40,195 nt of DNA, from contig JAUYMN010000010.1 of NCBI GenBank assembly GCA_030699455.1, forward strand, positions 1 through 40,195, given 5' to 3'. Positions within the stretch are counted from its first letter, which is position 1, and every line of letters starts with the position of its first letter. This DNA comes from Nanobdellota archaeon. Lineage in GTDB: Archaea; Nanobdellota; Nanobdellia; SCGC-AAA011-G17; UBA489. The notes below the pieces were generated by a model. That model searched no databases, was not told the DNA's origin, and was given only the letters and a program-made list of their open reading frames with translations. The position numbers and the translations under genes were made by a program. Of the stretch, positions 7,184 through 14,649 are shown in pieces.

Positions 7184-7471
7184 ATGGCGATTACAAAGAA
7201 AAAGGAAATTGCACTGATGACACCAGAGCAGCTGGATAGTAAATACGCAGAAATAAAAAAAGATTTAATGAAACTGAATATGCAGCGTTCAAGCGGAACA
7301 TCACCAGAAAATCCAGGCATGATTAAAGCATCAAGAAAGGCAATTGCAAGAATACTTACATACAAGGCACAGAATAAGAATAAAAAAGTGCCAGAGGTTA
7401 AGCAGGAAATAAAAACAGCAAAAAAATCAGGCTCAAGTCAATCAAAAAAGGAGGTTTCAAGAAAGAAATAA
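7184..7471 (+). CDS. rpl29: Large ribosomal subunit protein L29 (uL29)
   Basis: The first ~65 residues are the L29 helical hairpin (LMTPEQLDSKYAEIKKDLMKLNMQRSSGTSPENPGMIKASRKAIARILT). A ~30-residue basic tail (KSGSSQSKKEV) brings it to 95 aa, longer than the ~65-70 aa norm. L29 contacts 23S rRNA near the exit tunnel. It starts directly after the S3 stop. Confidence 0.93.
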   Translation: MAITKKKEIALMTPEQLDSKYAEIKKDLMKLNMQRSSGTSPENPGMIKASRKAIARILTYKAQNKNKKVPEVKQEIKTAKKSGSSQSKKEVSRKK

Positions 7472-7472
7472 T

Positions 7473-7775
7473 ATGGTTGAAAGAGATCCAATAACAGGAC
7501 TTCCAAAAGAACTAGATGTTTGGGAAAATATTGCCAAAAGTGAACAAAGAATTCAAGTTAAGCTTGAAAAAAGGAAGTTCGGAAAAATAATTACAGTTAT
7601 AGTCGGCTTGGATGCCAAGGCGATCGACATCAAAGATGTTGCAAAGCAGCTTAAGTCAAAGCTTGCATGTGGTGGTACAGTAAAAGGAAACAATGTCGAG
7701 CTTCAGGGAAACCATAAGACAAGAGCAAAGGAAGAACTTGTCAACATGGGCTTTGCGGAGGAGTCCATTGATTAA
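7473..7775 (+). CDS. Translation initiation factor aIF1 (SUI1)
   Basis: 100 aa matching SUI1/eIF1 in length and motifs: DPITGLPKELDVWENIAKSEQRIQVKLEKRKFGKIITVIVGLD, then LKSKLACGGTVKGNNVELQGNHK. The factor binds the 30S platform near the P site and enforces start-codon selection. Its place between L29 and Rpp29 is the standard archaeal order. Confidence 0.96.
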   Translation: MVERDPITGLPKELDVWENIAKSEQRIQVKLEKRKFGKIITVIVGLDAKAIDIKDVAKQLKSKLACGGTVKGNNVELQGNHKTRAKEELVNMGFAEESID

Positions 7776-7776
7776 G

Positions 7777-8055
7777 ATGCAATGGAAAGCAAGAGACATT
7801 CCAAGGGCTGAATTCATTGGCAGGACAATCGAAGTTGTGGGGGCAGAAAATCCATCCCTCATAGGGATAAAGGGAAAGATTGTCAATGACACAAAGAGCA
7901 CATTTGAAATAGAAAAGAAAGACGGACAAACAAAAAAGCTTGTAAAAAAACAGGTAACAATCAAGACAAAAATACAGGGAAAAACAGTAATAATTGAAGG
8001 AGAAATTCTTCAGGGAAAACCTGAAGAGCGTCTGAAGAAAAAAATCAAAATATAA
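7777..8055 (+). CDS. rnp1: RNase P protein component 1 (Rpp29/Pop4 homologue)
   Basis: 92 aa from ATG 7777, one base after the aIF1 stop; a longer frame from 7693 would lie inside aIF1 and is rejected. The Sm-like barrel of archaeal Rpp29 is visible in IPRAEFIGRTIEVVGAENPSLIGIKGKIVNDTKSTFEIE, with KKLVKKQVTIKT following. It partners Rpp21 on the RNase P specificity domain during tRNA 5' maturation. Position between aIF1 and S17 is canonical. Confidence 0.93.
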   Translation: MQWKARDIPRAEFIGRTIEVVGAENPSLIGIKGKIVNDTKSTFEIEKKDGQTKKLVKKQVTIKTKIQGKTVIIEGEILQGKPEERLKKKIKI

Positions 8056-8056
8056 A

Positions 8057-8317
8057 ATGAAAAAAACATTAAAAACACACGGAAGAACATTTGTTGGTAG
8101 AGTTATCTCTGAAATTTTTCATAAGACAACAACAATAGAGTTTGACAGAAGAGTATATAACTCAAAATATGAAAGATTCCAAAAGAGAAAAACAAGAATA
8201 AAAGTTCACATTCCAGAAAATTTTAAAGTAAAGAAAGGAGATTTTTTGAAAGTGGCAGAAACAAGACCAATTTCAAAAACCAAAAACTTCCTTGCAATGG
8301 AGGTTGTTAAGCAATGA
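8057..8317 (+). CDS. rps17: Small ribosomal subunit protein S17 (uS17)
   Basis: 86 aa with the OB-fold signature GRTFVGRVISEIFHKTTTIEFDRRVYNSKYERFQKRKTRIKVHIPENF..KKGDFLKVAETRPISKTKNF. It is a primary 16S rRNA binder of the 30S body. Shorter than many archaeal S17 (~105-110 aa) because the N-terminal extension is missing. ATGA overlap with L14. Confidence 0.96.
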   Translation: MKKTLKTHGRTFVGRVISEIFHKTTTIEFDRRVYNSKYERFQKRKTRIKVHIPENFKVKKGDFLKVAETRPISKTKNFLAMEVVKQ

Positions 8318-8715
8318 AATCGGTTGAGGCAAAGGTAACCAAATCACTGCCACATAGGTCAAAAGTTCCTACATGTGATAATTCTGGAGCAAAGGTAGTC
8401 AGGGTTATTTCAGTCAAAGGTGCAAAGACAGTAAAGGGACGTTTTCCAACTGCAAAGCTGGGTGATCTAGTCCTTGTTTCGGTGATAAAAGGAACGCCAG
8501 CAATGAGAAAGCAGGTTGTAAGCGCAATAATTGTTAGGCAAAAACAGCCATACAGACGTCCGGATGGAACACATGTTTGTTTTGAAAGCAATGCATGCAT
8601 TATTTTAAAGGATGATAAAGGAACCCCTAAGGGAACAATATTCAAAGGTCCGATAGCAAAAGAGGCTGCAGTCAGGTGGCCAAAAATATCAAAGGTGGCG
8701 AGCATAGTACTATGA
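8314..8715 (+). CDS. rpl14: Large ribosomal subunit protein L14 (uL14)
   Basis: 133 aa, full length. The core has CDNSGAKVVRVISVKGAKTVKGRFPTAKLGDLVLVSVIKG and the C-terminal FESNACIILKDDKGTPKGTIFKGPIAKEAAVRWPKISKVASIVL. L14 forms intersubunit bridges and interacts with aIF6. It overlaps S17 and L24 by four bases each. Confidence 0.97.
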   Translation: MKSVEAKVTKSLPHRSKVPTCDNSGAKVVRVISVKGAKTVKGRFPTAKLGDLVLVSVIKGTPAMRKQVVSAIIVRQKQPYRRPDGTHVCFESNACIILKDDKGTPKGTIFKGPIAKEAAVRWPKISKVASIVL

Positions 8716-9110
8716 AAAAAGACTTTTCAAAATCATGGAATTCAAGCAAGAACAGGAGAAAGCAGAGAAAGTACACAGCTAATGCACCACTGCACATAAA
8801 AGGAAAATTCCTATCTTCACATTTATCAAAACAGCTAATCCAAAAATATGGAACAAGATCAGTAAGAATAAGAAAAGGGGATAAAGTAAAAATTATGGCG
8901 GGTCAACACAAAGGAAAAACAGGAAGTCTTGAAAAAGTCAGTACAAGAAATACTAGGGTAACAATTGATTCATTGTTTACATCAAAGAAGGACGGGTCAA
9001 AATCATATTATCCAGTTCACCCATCAAATCTGCAGGTTCAGGAACTCAATCTTGAAGATAGAAAAAGGAAACAAAAAATTGAATCATTAACAAAAGGAAA
9101 CAAAAAATGA
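8712..9110 (+). CDS. rpl24: Large ribosomal subunit protein L24 (uL24)
   Basis: 132 aa from the ATG at 8712, which overlaps the L14 stop; an earlier in-frame ATG at 8676 lies inside L14 and is not used. The archaeal N-terminus is SKSWNSSKNRRKQRKYTANAPLHIKGKFLSSHLSK. The KOW motif is VRIRKGDKVKIMAGQHKGKTGSLEKV. An assembly initiator of the 50S subunit. Overlaps S4e by four bases. Confidence 0.95.
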   Translation: MKKDFSKSWNSSKNRRKQRKYTANAPLHIKGKFLSSHLSKQLIQKYGTRSVRIRKGDKVKIMAGQHKGKTGSLEKVSTRNTRVTIDSLFTSKKDGSKSYYPVHPSNLQVQELNLEDRKRKQKIESLTKGNKK

Positions 9111-9784
9111 CATATCAAAAAAGGCTATCAGCATCAAAAAGAACACCTCTTGAGAGAAAAGGAACAAAATACATAGCTGTTCAGTCACCAGGACCGCATA
9201 AAAAAGAAGAGTCAATGTCGCTGGTGGTGGTTATTAGAGACATATTAAAATTATCTGAAACAACAAGAGAAGCAAAAAAAATACTCAATGCAAAAAAGGT
9301 GATGGTTGATGGAATCCCAAGAAAAGACCACAGGTTCCCAATTGGTTTCTTGGATGAGATATCATTCACAGGTATTGAAGATAGGTACATTGGGGTATAC
9401 AACAAAGTTGGAAAGTTAGAATTTAAGAAAATAACAAAAACACTCCCAAAACCAATGATGATAACAGGCAAAAAAATATTGCAAAAAGGAAAAATACAGG
9501 TTAATTTGTTCAAGGGAATGAATATACTGCTGGATAAAAAAGCAGAATACAAGGTCGGTGACAGCCTGATAATTGAAAAAAACAAGGTAATCAAACATTT
9601 AAAATTTCAGAAAGGCGCAAATGTTTTTTTGATTGCAGGAAAGCACACTGGACAAAACGGCGTTATTGAAAATATCAAAGAACAAAAAGATTGGACACAA
9701 CCAACAATGATTACAGTAAAAACAAAAGCAGGGGTTTACGATACGCCAAAAGAATATGCTTATGTGACAGATGGAGAATTATGA
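9107..9784 (+). CDS. rps4e: Small ribosomal subunit protein S4e (eS4)
   Basis: 225 aa, near the archaeal norm of ~235-245. The S4-like RNA-binding segment covers residues about 40-85 (VVVIRDILKLSETTREAKKILNAKKVMVDGIPRKDHRFPIGFLD). The central eS4 domain follows, then a C-terminal KOW (KGANVFLIAGKHTGQNGVIENI). This protein occurs only in archaea and eukaryotes, which fixes the domain of life. Overlaps both neighbours (ATGA). Confidence 0.96.
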   Translation: MTYQKRLSASKRTPLERKGTKYIAVQSPGPHKKEESMSLVVVIRDILKLSETTREAKKILNAKKVMVDGIPRKDHRFPIGFLDEISFTGIEDRYIGVYNKVGKLEFKKITKTLPKPMMITGKKILQKGKIQVNLFKGMNILLDKKAEYKVGDSLIIEKNKVIKHLKFQKGANVFLIAGKHTGQNGVIENIKEQKDWTQPTMITVKTKAGVYDTPKEYAYVTDGEL

Positions 9785-10308
9785 TGCAGGAAACAATTCA
9801 GGAAAATAAGATGAGGGAAATTTCAGTTGAAAAGATTAGTTTGAACTGTGGCACAGGTGGTCCTGGACCAATGCTTGAAAAATCACTAAAGCTTCTTGAA
9901 AAACTCTCAGGAATGAAAGCAGTAAGCACAAAATCAAACAAAAGAATACCCACATGGAATGTGCGTCCTGGGTTGGAAATTGGGTGCAGAGTAACAGTTC
10001 GTGGAAAAAAAGCAATAGAATTGCTGAAGACGATACTGAAAGGAAGAAAAAATGAGCTGAAAGAATCATCATTTGATAACAACGGAAACGTGGCATTTGG
10101 AATCAAGGAGTACCTGGACATTCCTGGAATTGAATATGATCCAGACATAGGGATAATCGGTTTTGAGATTGCAATAACATTGCAGAGAAAAGGATTCAGA
10201 ATAAGAAGAAGAGCATATAGAAAAAAAAGAATTCCTGCTTCACATAAGATATTAAAAAAAGATGCAGTAGAATTTATGAAAGCAAAATTTGGAGTTAAGA
10301 TAATATGA
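9781..10308 (+). CDS. rpl5: Large ribosomal subunit protein L5 (uL5)
   Basis: 175 aa from ATG 9781; ATG 9784 is an equally possible start, and both overlap the S4e stop. Longer frames lie inside S4e. Signatures: REISVEKISLNCGTGGPGPMLEKSLKLLEKLSGMKAVSTKSNKRIPTWNVRPGLEIGCRVTVRG and FGIKEYLDIPGIEYDPDIGIIGFEIAITLQRKGFRIRRRAYRKKRI. L5 binds 5S rRNA in the central protuberance. Confidence 0.96.
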   Translation: MMQETIQENKMREISVEKISLNCGTGGPGPMLEKSLKLLEKLSGMKAVSTKSNKRIPTWNVRPGLEIGCRVTVRGKKAIELLKTILKGRKNELKESSFDNNGNVAFGIKEYLDIPGIEYDPDIGIIGFEIAITLQRKGFRIRRRAYRKKRIPASHKILKKDAVEFMKAKFGVKII

Positions 10309-10535
10309 CCAAAAGCACATACACAAAAATGTTCAAGCAGTTAAAGAGAAAGCCTGCAAAACTTGAAAAATTAAAGAAGCATAACGCACCAAAAAAACGC
10401 ACATGCGGAAAAGGAATAAAGAAGTGCAGGCGCTGTGGTTCAAATAGTGGATATATTCAAAAATATGATTTGAAGCTATGCAGGAAATGCTTCAGGGATA
10501 TTGCAACAAATATAGGATTCAAAAAATATAGCTAA
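10305..10535 (+). CDS. rps14: Small ribosomal subunit protein S14 (uS14, zinc type)
   Basis: 76 aa. The zinc-ribbon core is KKCRRCGSNSGYIQKYDLKLCRKCFRDIATNIGFKKYS, with four cysteines (CxxC...CxxC) and the archaeal terminal GFKKY. About 20-25 basic residues are added at the N-terminus compared with typical archaeal S14 of 50-56 aa. A shorter start at the internal Met of MFKQLKRKP is possible, but the upstream ATG makes the ATGA overlap with L5 seen throughout the operon. Confidence 0.95.
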   Translation: MTKSTYTKMFKQLKRKPAKLEKLKKHNAPKKRTCGKGIKKCRRCGSNSGYIQKYDLKLCRKCFRDIATNIGFKKYS

Positions 10536-10544
10536 GGAGAAAAA

Positions 10545-10934
10545 ATGTTAAACGACGTATTGGCAAACACACTAAACAATCTGTACATGGCTTCAAAAGA
10601 AGGAAAATCAGAATCTATAGCCAGGCCAGTGTCAAAGCTGATGATGACAGTCCTGCAGATAATGCATGATAATGGCTACATAGGGTCTTTTGAGGCTGTA
10701 GATGATGGAAAAGGAAAGTTTGTAAAAATTAACATAGCAGGTTCGTTGAATAAATGTGGTGTGGTAAAGCCACGTTTTCCGGTCAAGCTGGACGAATTTG
10801 AAAAATTTGAAAAAAGATACTTGCCGGCAAAGAACTTTGGAATTATAATTGTCTCAACATCAAACGGAATAATGACTCACATTGAGGCCAAAGAAAAGAA
10901 GCTTGGAGGAAGGCTTATTGCATACATATACTAA
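10545..10934 (+). CDS. rps8: Small ribosomal subunit protein S8 (uS8)
   Basis: 129 aa, full length: DVLANTLNNLYMASKEGK, then MTVLQIMHDNGYIGSFEAVDDGKGKFVKINIAGSLNKCGVVKPRFPV, ending SNGIMTHIEAKEKKLGGRLIAYIY. Unlike most genes here it has a real Shine-Dalgarno (AAGGAG, about 6 nt before ATG) after a 9-base gap. S8 organises the 16S central domain. Confidence 0.97.
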   Translation: MLNDVLANTLNNLYMASKEGKSESIARPVSKLMMTVLQIMHDNGYIGSFEAVDDGKGKFVKINIAGSLNKCGVVKPRFPVKLDEFEKFEKRYLPAKNFGIIIVSTSNGIMTHIEAKEKKLGGRLIAYIY

Positions 10935-11473
10935 TGAAAGAAAACAAAGGAATTAGCAACACTGTAAAAATGCCAGATGGAATTAAGGCATCATTGAATG
11001 AGTCAGTAGTTATCATAAATGGTCCGAACGGTGAAACATCAAGAGATCTTTTTTCACCACTCATAAAAATGGAACTGAAAGAAAATACCATCACACTTTC
11101 AACAGCTTCATCAAAGAGGAAATTCACAAGAATATTACAGACCATTACATCACACATAAACAACATGGTAACTGGGGCGACAGAGGGATTTACTTACAAG
11201 TTAAAAATATGTTCAGGTCATTTTCCAATGACGGTGAAAAAGGAAGGGTCAGAAGTTGTCATCTCTAATTTTCTGGGAGAAAAGATACCAAGAAGATCAA
11301 AAATACTTGAAGGGGCAGATGTGGAAATAAAAGGGGAAATGATTAATGTTAAATCAAAAGATATAGAATCTGCAGGACAGACAGCAGCTAATCTGGAGCG
11401 TGCAACTTTCATAAAGAAAAGAGATAGGCGTGTTTTCCAGGATGGATGTTACATAATAGAAAAACCACAATGA
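10934..11473 (+). CDS. rpl6: Large ribosomal subunit protein L6 (uL6)
   Basis: 179 aa with two tandem L6 domains. The first contains VKMPDGIKASLNESVVIINGPNGETSRDL; the second contains FPMTVKKEGSEVVISNFLGEKIPRRSKILEGADVEIKGEMINVKSKDIESAGQTAANLE. It sits near the GTPase-associated centre. The ATG shares one base with the S8 stop (TAATG). Confidence 0.97.
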   Translation: MKENKGISNTVKMPDGIKASLNESVVIINGPNGETSRDLFSPLIKMELKENTITLSTASSKRKFTRILQTITSHINNMVTGATEGFTYKLKICSGHFPMTVKKEGSEVVISNFLGEKIPRRSKILEGADVEIKGEMINVKSKDIESAGQTAANLERATFIKKRDRRVFQDGCYIIEKPQ

Positions 11474-12024
11474 AAGAATTATTGGAGATAAGGAACAAAG
11501 CAAAGGCAAAGAAGCCAACATTCCTGAAGCAGGATGCACATAGATTGAGCAAGCTTGAACAGAATTGGAGACAGCCAAAGGGAATGCACTCAAAGATGCG
11601 CATGAAGTTGAGAAGTTATAGGAAGCATCCATCAGTAGGATACTCATCTCCCAAAGAAGTAAGAGGGCTTACAAGAGAAGGTTATGAATTGATAATCATC
11701 AGGAATACAAAAGATCTGGATGACATAAAAACACCAGTTGTTATTGGTTCAACAGTTGGAGTAAGAAAGAGGCTCGAAATAATAAAAAAATGCGAAGAAA
11801 AGAAAATCAGGATACTAAACTTAAAAGATACAATAGAATATACTAAAAAAATAGAAGATTCAATGAAGGAAAGAAAAGAATTCCTTAAAAAAAGAACTGA
11901 AAAAAGAAAGAAGAAAGAAGAAGTAAAAAAAGAAACCAAGAAGAAGGAAGATTCAAAGAATGAAGAAGAAATAAAGAAAGCAAAAGAAGCCGAAAAAAGA
12001 AAAATATTGGAGAAGAAAGGATGA
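11470..12024 (+). CDS. rpl32e: Large ribosomal subunit protein L32e (eL32)
   Basis: 184 aa from ATG 11470 (ATGA overlap with L6); an upstream in-frame start at 11446 lies inside L6. The core reads KKPTFLKQDAHRLSKLEQNWRQPKGMHSKMRMKLRSYRKHPSVGYSSPKEVRGLTREGYELI. The C-terminal ~60 residues are an almost uninterrupted Lys/Glu helix (KKKEEVKKETKKKED), much longer than in typical archaeal L32e. Confidence 0.95.
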   Translation: MKELLEIRNKAKAKKPTFLKQDAHRLSKLEQNWRQPKGMHSKMRMKLRSYRKHPSVGYSSPKEVRGLTREGYELIIIRNTKDLDDIKTPVVIGSTVGVRKRLEIIKKCEEKKIRILNLKDTIEYTKKIEDSMKERKEFLKKRTEKRKKKEEVKKETKKKEDSKNEEEIKKAKEAEKRKILEKKG

Positions 12025-12485
12025 ATCTATCAAACAAAAAAAGAATTGCTGCACAGGTTATGAAATGTGGAGAAAGCAGAGTAAAGTTTGATGTAGATAA
12101 TTTGAAATCAATTAAGGAAGCAATCACAAAATCAGACATTCGCGCATTAATTAAGGATGACATAATAAAAAAGGAAAAGAAGAAGGGAGTATCCCGTGCA
12201 ACTGCAAGAAAGGTGCTAAAACAAAAAAGAAAGGGAAGAAGGTCAGGTCCAGGAAGAAAAAGTGGAACCCACAAGGCAAGAGAGCCAAGAAAAAAAGAAT
12301 GGATGAACAAGATAAGGGCGATTAGGAATTTAATAAGCACATTAAAAGAAAAAAAAGTCATTAGCCCAAAGGTTTACAGGACAATATACAATAAATCAAA
12401 AGGTGGCTTCTTCAGAAGCAGAAGGCACGTAAAATTATATTTAGAGGAGCACAAATTAATCAAAAATGAAAAACACAAAAGCTAG
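12021..12485 (+). CDS. rpl19e: Large ribosomal subunit protein L19e (eL19)
   Basis: 154 aa, standard. NLSNKKRIAAQVMKCGESRVKFD is the N-terminal signature. RKGRRSGPGRKSGTHKAREPRKKEWMNKIRAIRNLI is the basic middle, and the C-terminal helix is KGGFFRSRRHVKLYLEEH. It forms part of the exit-tunnel rim and an intersubunit bridge. The 3' end overlaps L18 by 20 bases. Confidence 0.97.
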   Translation: MNLSNKKRIAAQVMKCGESRVKFDVDNLKSIKEAITKSDIRALIKDDIIKKEKKKGVSRATARKVLKQKRKGRRSGPGRKSGTHKAREPRKKEWMNKIRAIRNLISTLKEKKVISPKVYRTIYNKSKGGFFRSRRHVKLYLEEHKLIKNEKHKS

Positions 12486-12978
12486 AAGGGGCATACCTTA
12501 TAAGAGAAAGCTCGAAGGAAGGACAGACTACAAAAAGAGGCTTAGTTTGCTCAAGTCAGGCAGGCCTAGGCTGATAATAAGAAAATCACTAAAGTACATA
12601 ACAATACAGTTTGTGGAATTCCATCCAAATGGTGATAAAATAATTTCAGCAACATCCTCAAGAGAGCTGGCAAAAAAATACAATCTAAAAGGATCGCTAA
12701 AAAACATACCTTCGGCATATCTTACTGGCTTGCTTGCTGGAAAGAAGGCAGGAGCAGGAAAAATTAAAGAAGTTATTCCAGATTTGGGAATAAGAAAACC
12801 ACACACCACAGGCTCAATTTTTTCAGCTTTAAAGGGAGTAATAGATTCAGGAATACATGTTACCCATAAAGAAGTTTCAAAAGAGCAGTCAGTATTCCCT
12901 GCTGAAGACAGAATAAATGGTAATCATTTAAAAAACAAGGAAAATTATGGAGAAATAAAAAATAAGATAATAAAATAA
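12466..12978 (+). CDS. rpl18: Large ribosomal subunit protein L18 (uL18)
   Basis: 170 aa. The archaeal signature GIPYKRKLEGRTDYKKRLSLLKSGRPRLIIRKS fixes the start at 12466, inside the end of L19e. YLTGLLAGKKAGAGKIKEVIPDLGIRKPHTTGSIFSALKGVIDSGI forms the 5S rRNA-binding body. A short polar tail (NHLKNKENYGEIKNK) ends the protein. Confidence 0.96.
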   Translation: MKNTKARRGIPYKRKLEGRTDYKKRLSLLKSGRPRLIIRKSLKYITIQFVEFHPNGDKIISATSSRELAKKYNLKGSLKNIPSAYLTGLLAGKKAGAGKIKEVIPDLGIRKPHTTGSIFSALKGVIDSGIHVTHKEVSKEQSVFPAEDRINGNHLKNKENYGEIKNKIIK

Positions 12979-12979
12979 A

Positions 12980-13747
12980 ATGGAAGACATAGTAACACCA
13001 AAGGAAGAGAAGATTGAATCAAACGTGCCAAGAGGGGTATCAAGAGAAAGGTCATTTGACATCGAATCATGGACACCAGCTACAAGGCTCGGCAAAGAAG
13101 TAAAGTCAGAAAAAATAACAAACATAGATGAAATATTAGACAAGGGATTAAACATACTTGAGGCAGAGATTGTTGATACATTGTTGAAAAACTTAAAGTC
13201 TGACTTGTTGTTAGTAGGACAGTCTAAAGGCAAGTTTGGTGGTGGAAAAAGAAGCATCTGGAGACAGACTCAAAAGAAAACAAAAGAAGGGAACAAAGCA
13301 AGCTTTTCGGCGCTGGCAGTTGTAGGCAATGGCGATGGTTATGTTGGTTTGGGCATTGGGAAATCAAAGGAAACCGTTCCAGCAAGAGAAAAAGCCACAA
13401 GACAGGCCAAGCTAAATATTATAAAAATAAGGCGTGGATGCGGTTCATGGGAAACAGCAGAGCCAAATCCAACATCAATACCATTTGCAGTTGAGGGAAA
13501 ATGCGGCTCTGTAAAAATAAAGCTCATGCCTGCTCCACAGGGTACAGGATTGGTTGTTGAAAAAGAATGCAGGAAGATATTGAGCATGGCAGGCATAGAA
13601 GACATATATTCAAAAACATCAGGTCATACAGGAACAAAACTTAATCTATTGACAGCATGCTTCAATGCACTAAAACAACTTTCAAGCATGAAGATTCAAC
13701 AAAAACATGAAAAGCAATTAGGAATGATATCAGGATCAAGATTATGA
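12980..13747 (+). CDS. rps5: Small ribosomal subunit protein S5 (uS5)
   Basis: 255 aa, slightly longer than the usual 210-235. Residues about 20-60 carry SFDIESWTPATRLGKEVKSEKITNIDEI. The S5 N-terminal dsRBD-like domain reads ASFSALAVVGNGDGYVGLGIGKSKETVPAREKATRQAKLNII. The C-terminal domain reads IKLMPAPQGTGLVVEKECRKILSMAGIEDIYSKTSGHT. S5 guards mRNA entry and decoding accuracy. ATGA overlap with L30. Confidence 0.97.
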   Translation: MEDIVTPKEEKIESNVPRGVSRERSFDIESWTPATRLGKEVKSEKITNIDEILDKGLNILEAEIVDTLLKNLKSDLLLVGQSKGKFGGGKRSIWRQTQKKTKEGNKASFSALAVVGNGDGYVGLGIGKSKETVPAREKATRQAKLNIIKIRRGCGSWETAEPNPTSIPFAVEGKCGSVKIKLMPAPQGTGLVVEKECRKILSMAGIEDIYSKTSGHTGTKLNLLTACFNALKQLSSMKIQQKHEKQLGMISGSRL

Positions 13748-14223
13748 CAGAAATGAAGAGAATAGCAGTAATCAGGATTAAGGGTAAGCCTGGACTTAGA
13801 CACGATATTAAGGAGACTTTCAATAAACTGAGATTATACAACAAGAATACATGTGTGATAATACCAAACACTGCTTCTTATGTAGGGATGCTTGAAAAAA
13901 TAAGGAATGATGCAACATGGGGAGAAGTTGATTTGATAACATGTCAAGAATTATTAACAAAGCGTGGAAAATTGCCAGGAAATAAAAAATTCACAGATGA
14001 ATATGCTAAAGAAAAAATAAATAAGGACATTAAATCTTTTACAGAAGAATTTATTAATTTCAAGAAAGAAATCAAAGATGTTCCAGGATTAAAAAACTTT
14101 TTTAAGTTAAGCCCTCCAAGGAAGGGATTTGAAAGAAAAGGGATTAAGGTGCCATTCTCACAGGGCGGTGTTCTTGGCTATAGAAAAGGCAAAATAAATG
14201 ATTTGCTTAAAAGGATGATATAA
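13744..14223 (+). CDS. rpl30: Large ribosomal subunit protein L30 (uL30)
   Basis: 159 aa, the archaeal long form. MKRIAVIRIKGKPGLRHDIKETFNKLRLYNKNTCVIIPNTASYVGMLEKIRNDATWGEV is the ferredoxin-like domain. The C-terminal half contains FKLSPPRKGFERKGIKVPFSQGGVLGYRKGKINDLLKRM. It overlaps S5 by four bases and shares one base with L15. Confidence 0.96.
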   Translation: MTEMKRIAVIRIKGKPGLRHDIKETFNKLRLYNKNTCVIIPNTASYVGMLEKIRNDATWGEVDLITCQELLTKRGKLPGNKKFTDEYAKEKINKDIKSFTEEFINFKKEIKDVPGLKNFFKLSPPRKGFERKGIKVPFSQGGVLGYRKGKINDLLKRMI

Positions 14224-14645
14224 TGACAGCACACAGGCAGAAAAAAGACAGGAAATATCGTGGAAGTTCTAGTCATGGAGGCGGATCAAGAAAAAAGAGA
14301 AGAGGTTCAGGCAACCGTGGTGGATTTGGAAATGCAGGCACAGGCAAGCGCGCAGACCAAAGAAAATTCTCCGTCCTAAAAAAATATGGATTATCTTATT
14401 TTGGAAAAAAAGGATTTAACAGAAAAAATTCAGTCAGTATAAAAACAATAAACATAAGAGACCTGCCGGAAACGCCAAAGATAAATCTAAAAGAAATGGG
14501 TTATGGCAAGCTATTGGCAAAGGGAAATCCAAAAATAAAATACACAATAGTTGTAGATTCATGTTCAGAAAGGGCCAAAGAAAAGATAGAAAAAAGCGGT
14601 GGAATAGTGACCATTCTTTCTGCAAAAGAAAAACCTTCAGAATAA
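14223..14645 (+). CDS. rpl15: Large ribosomal subunit protein L15 (uL15)
   Basis: 140 aa. The glycine/arginine-rich N-terminus (KYRGSSSHGGGSRKKRRGSGNRGGFGNAGTGKRADQ) threads into 23S rRNA. YGLSYFGKKGFNRKN and a C-terminal KIKYTIVVDSCSERAKEKIEKSGGIV complete the archaeal form. It immediately precedes secY, as in most prokaryotes. Confidence 0.95.
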   Translation: MTAHRQKKDRKYRGSSSHGGGSRKKRRGSGNRGGFGNAGTGKRADQRKFSVLKKYGLSYFGKKGFNRKNSVSIKTINIRDLPETPKINLKEMGYGKLLAKGNPKIKYTIVVDSCSERAKEKIEKSGGIVTILSAKEKPSE

Positions 14646-14649
14646 TAAA

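Noticed and set aside
6844-7365. 173-aa antisense frame opposite S3/L29
   Set aside because: Ser/Val/Phe-rich complement of the Lys/Glu tail repeats, not a membrane protein.
11682-12361. Phe/Leu-rich antisense frames resembling membrane proteins
   Set aside because: They mirror AAA/GAA codons of L32e and L19e; hydrophobicity is an artefact of antisense lysine codons.
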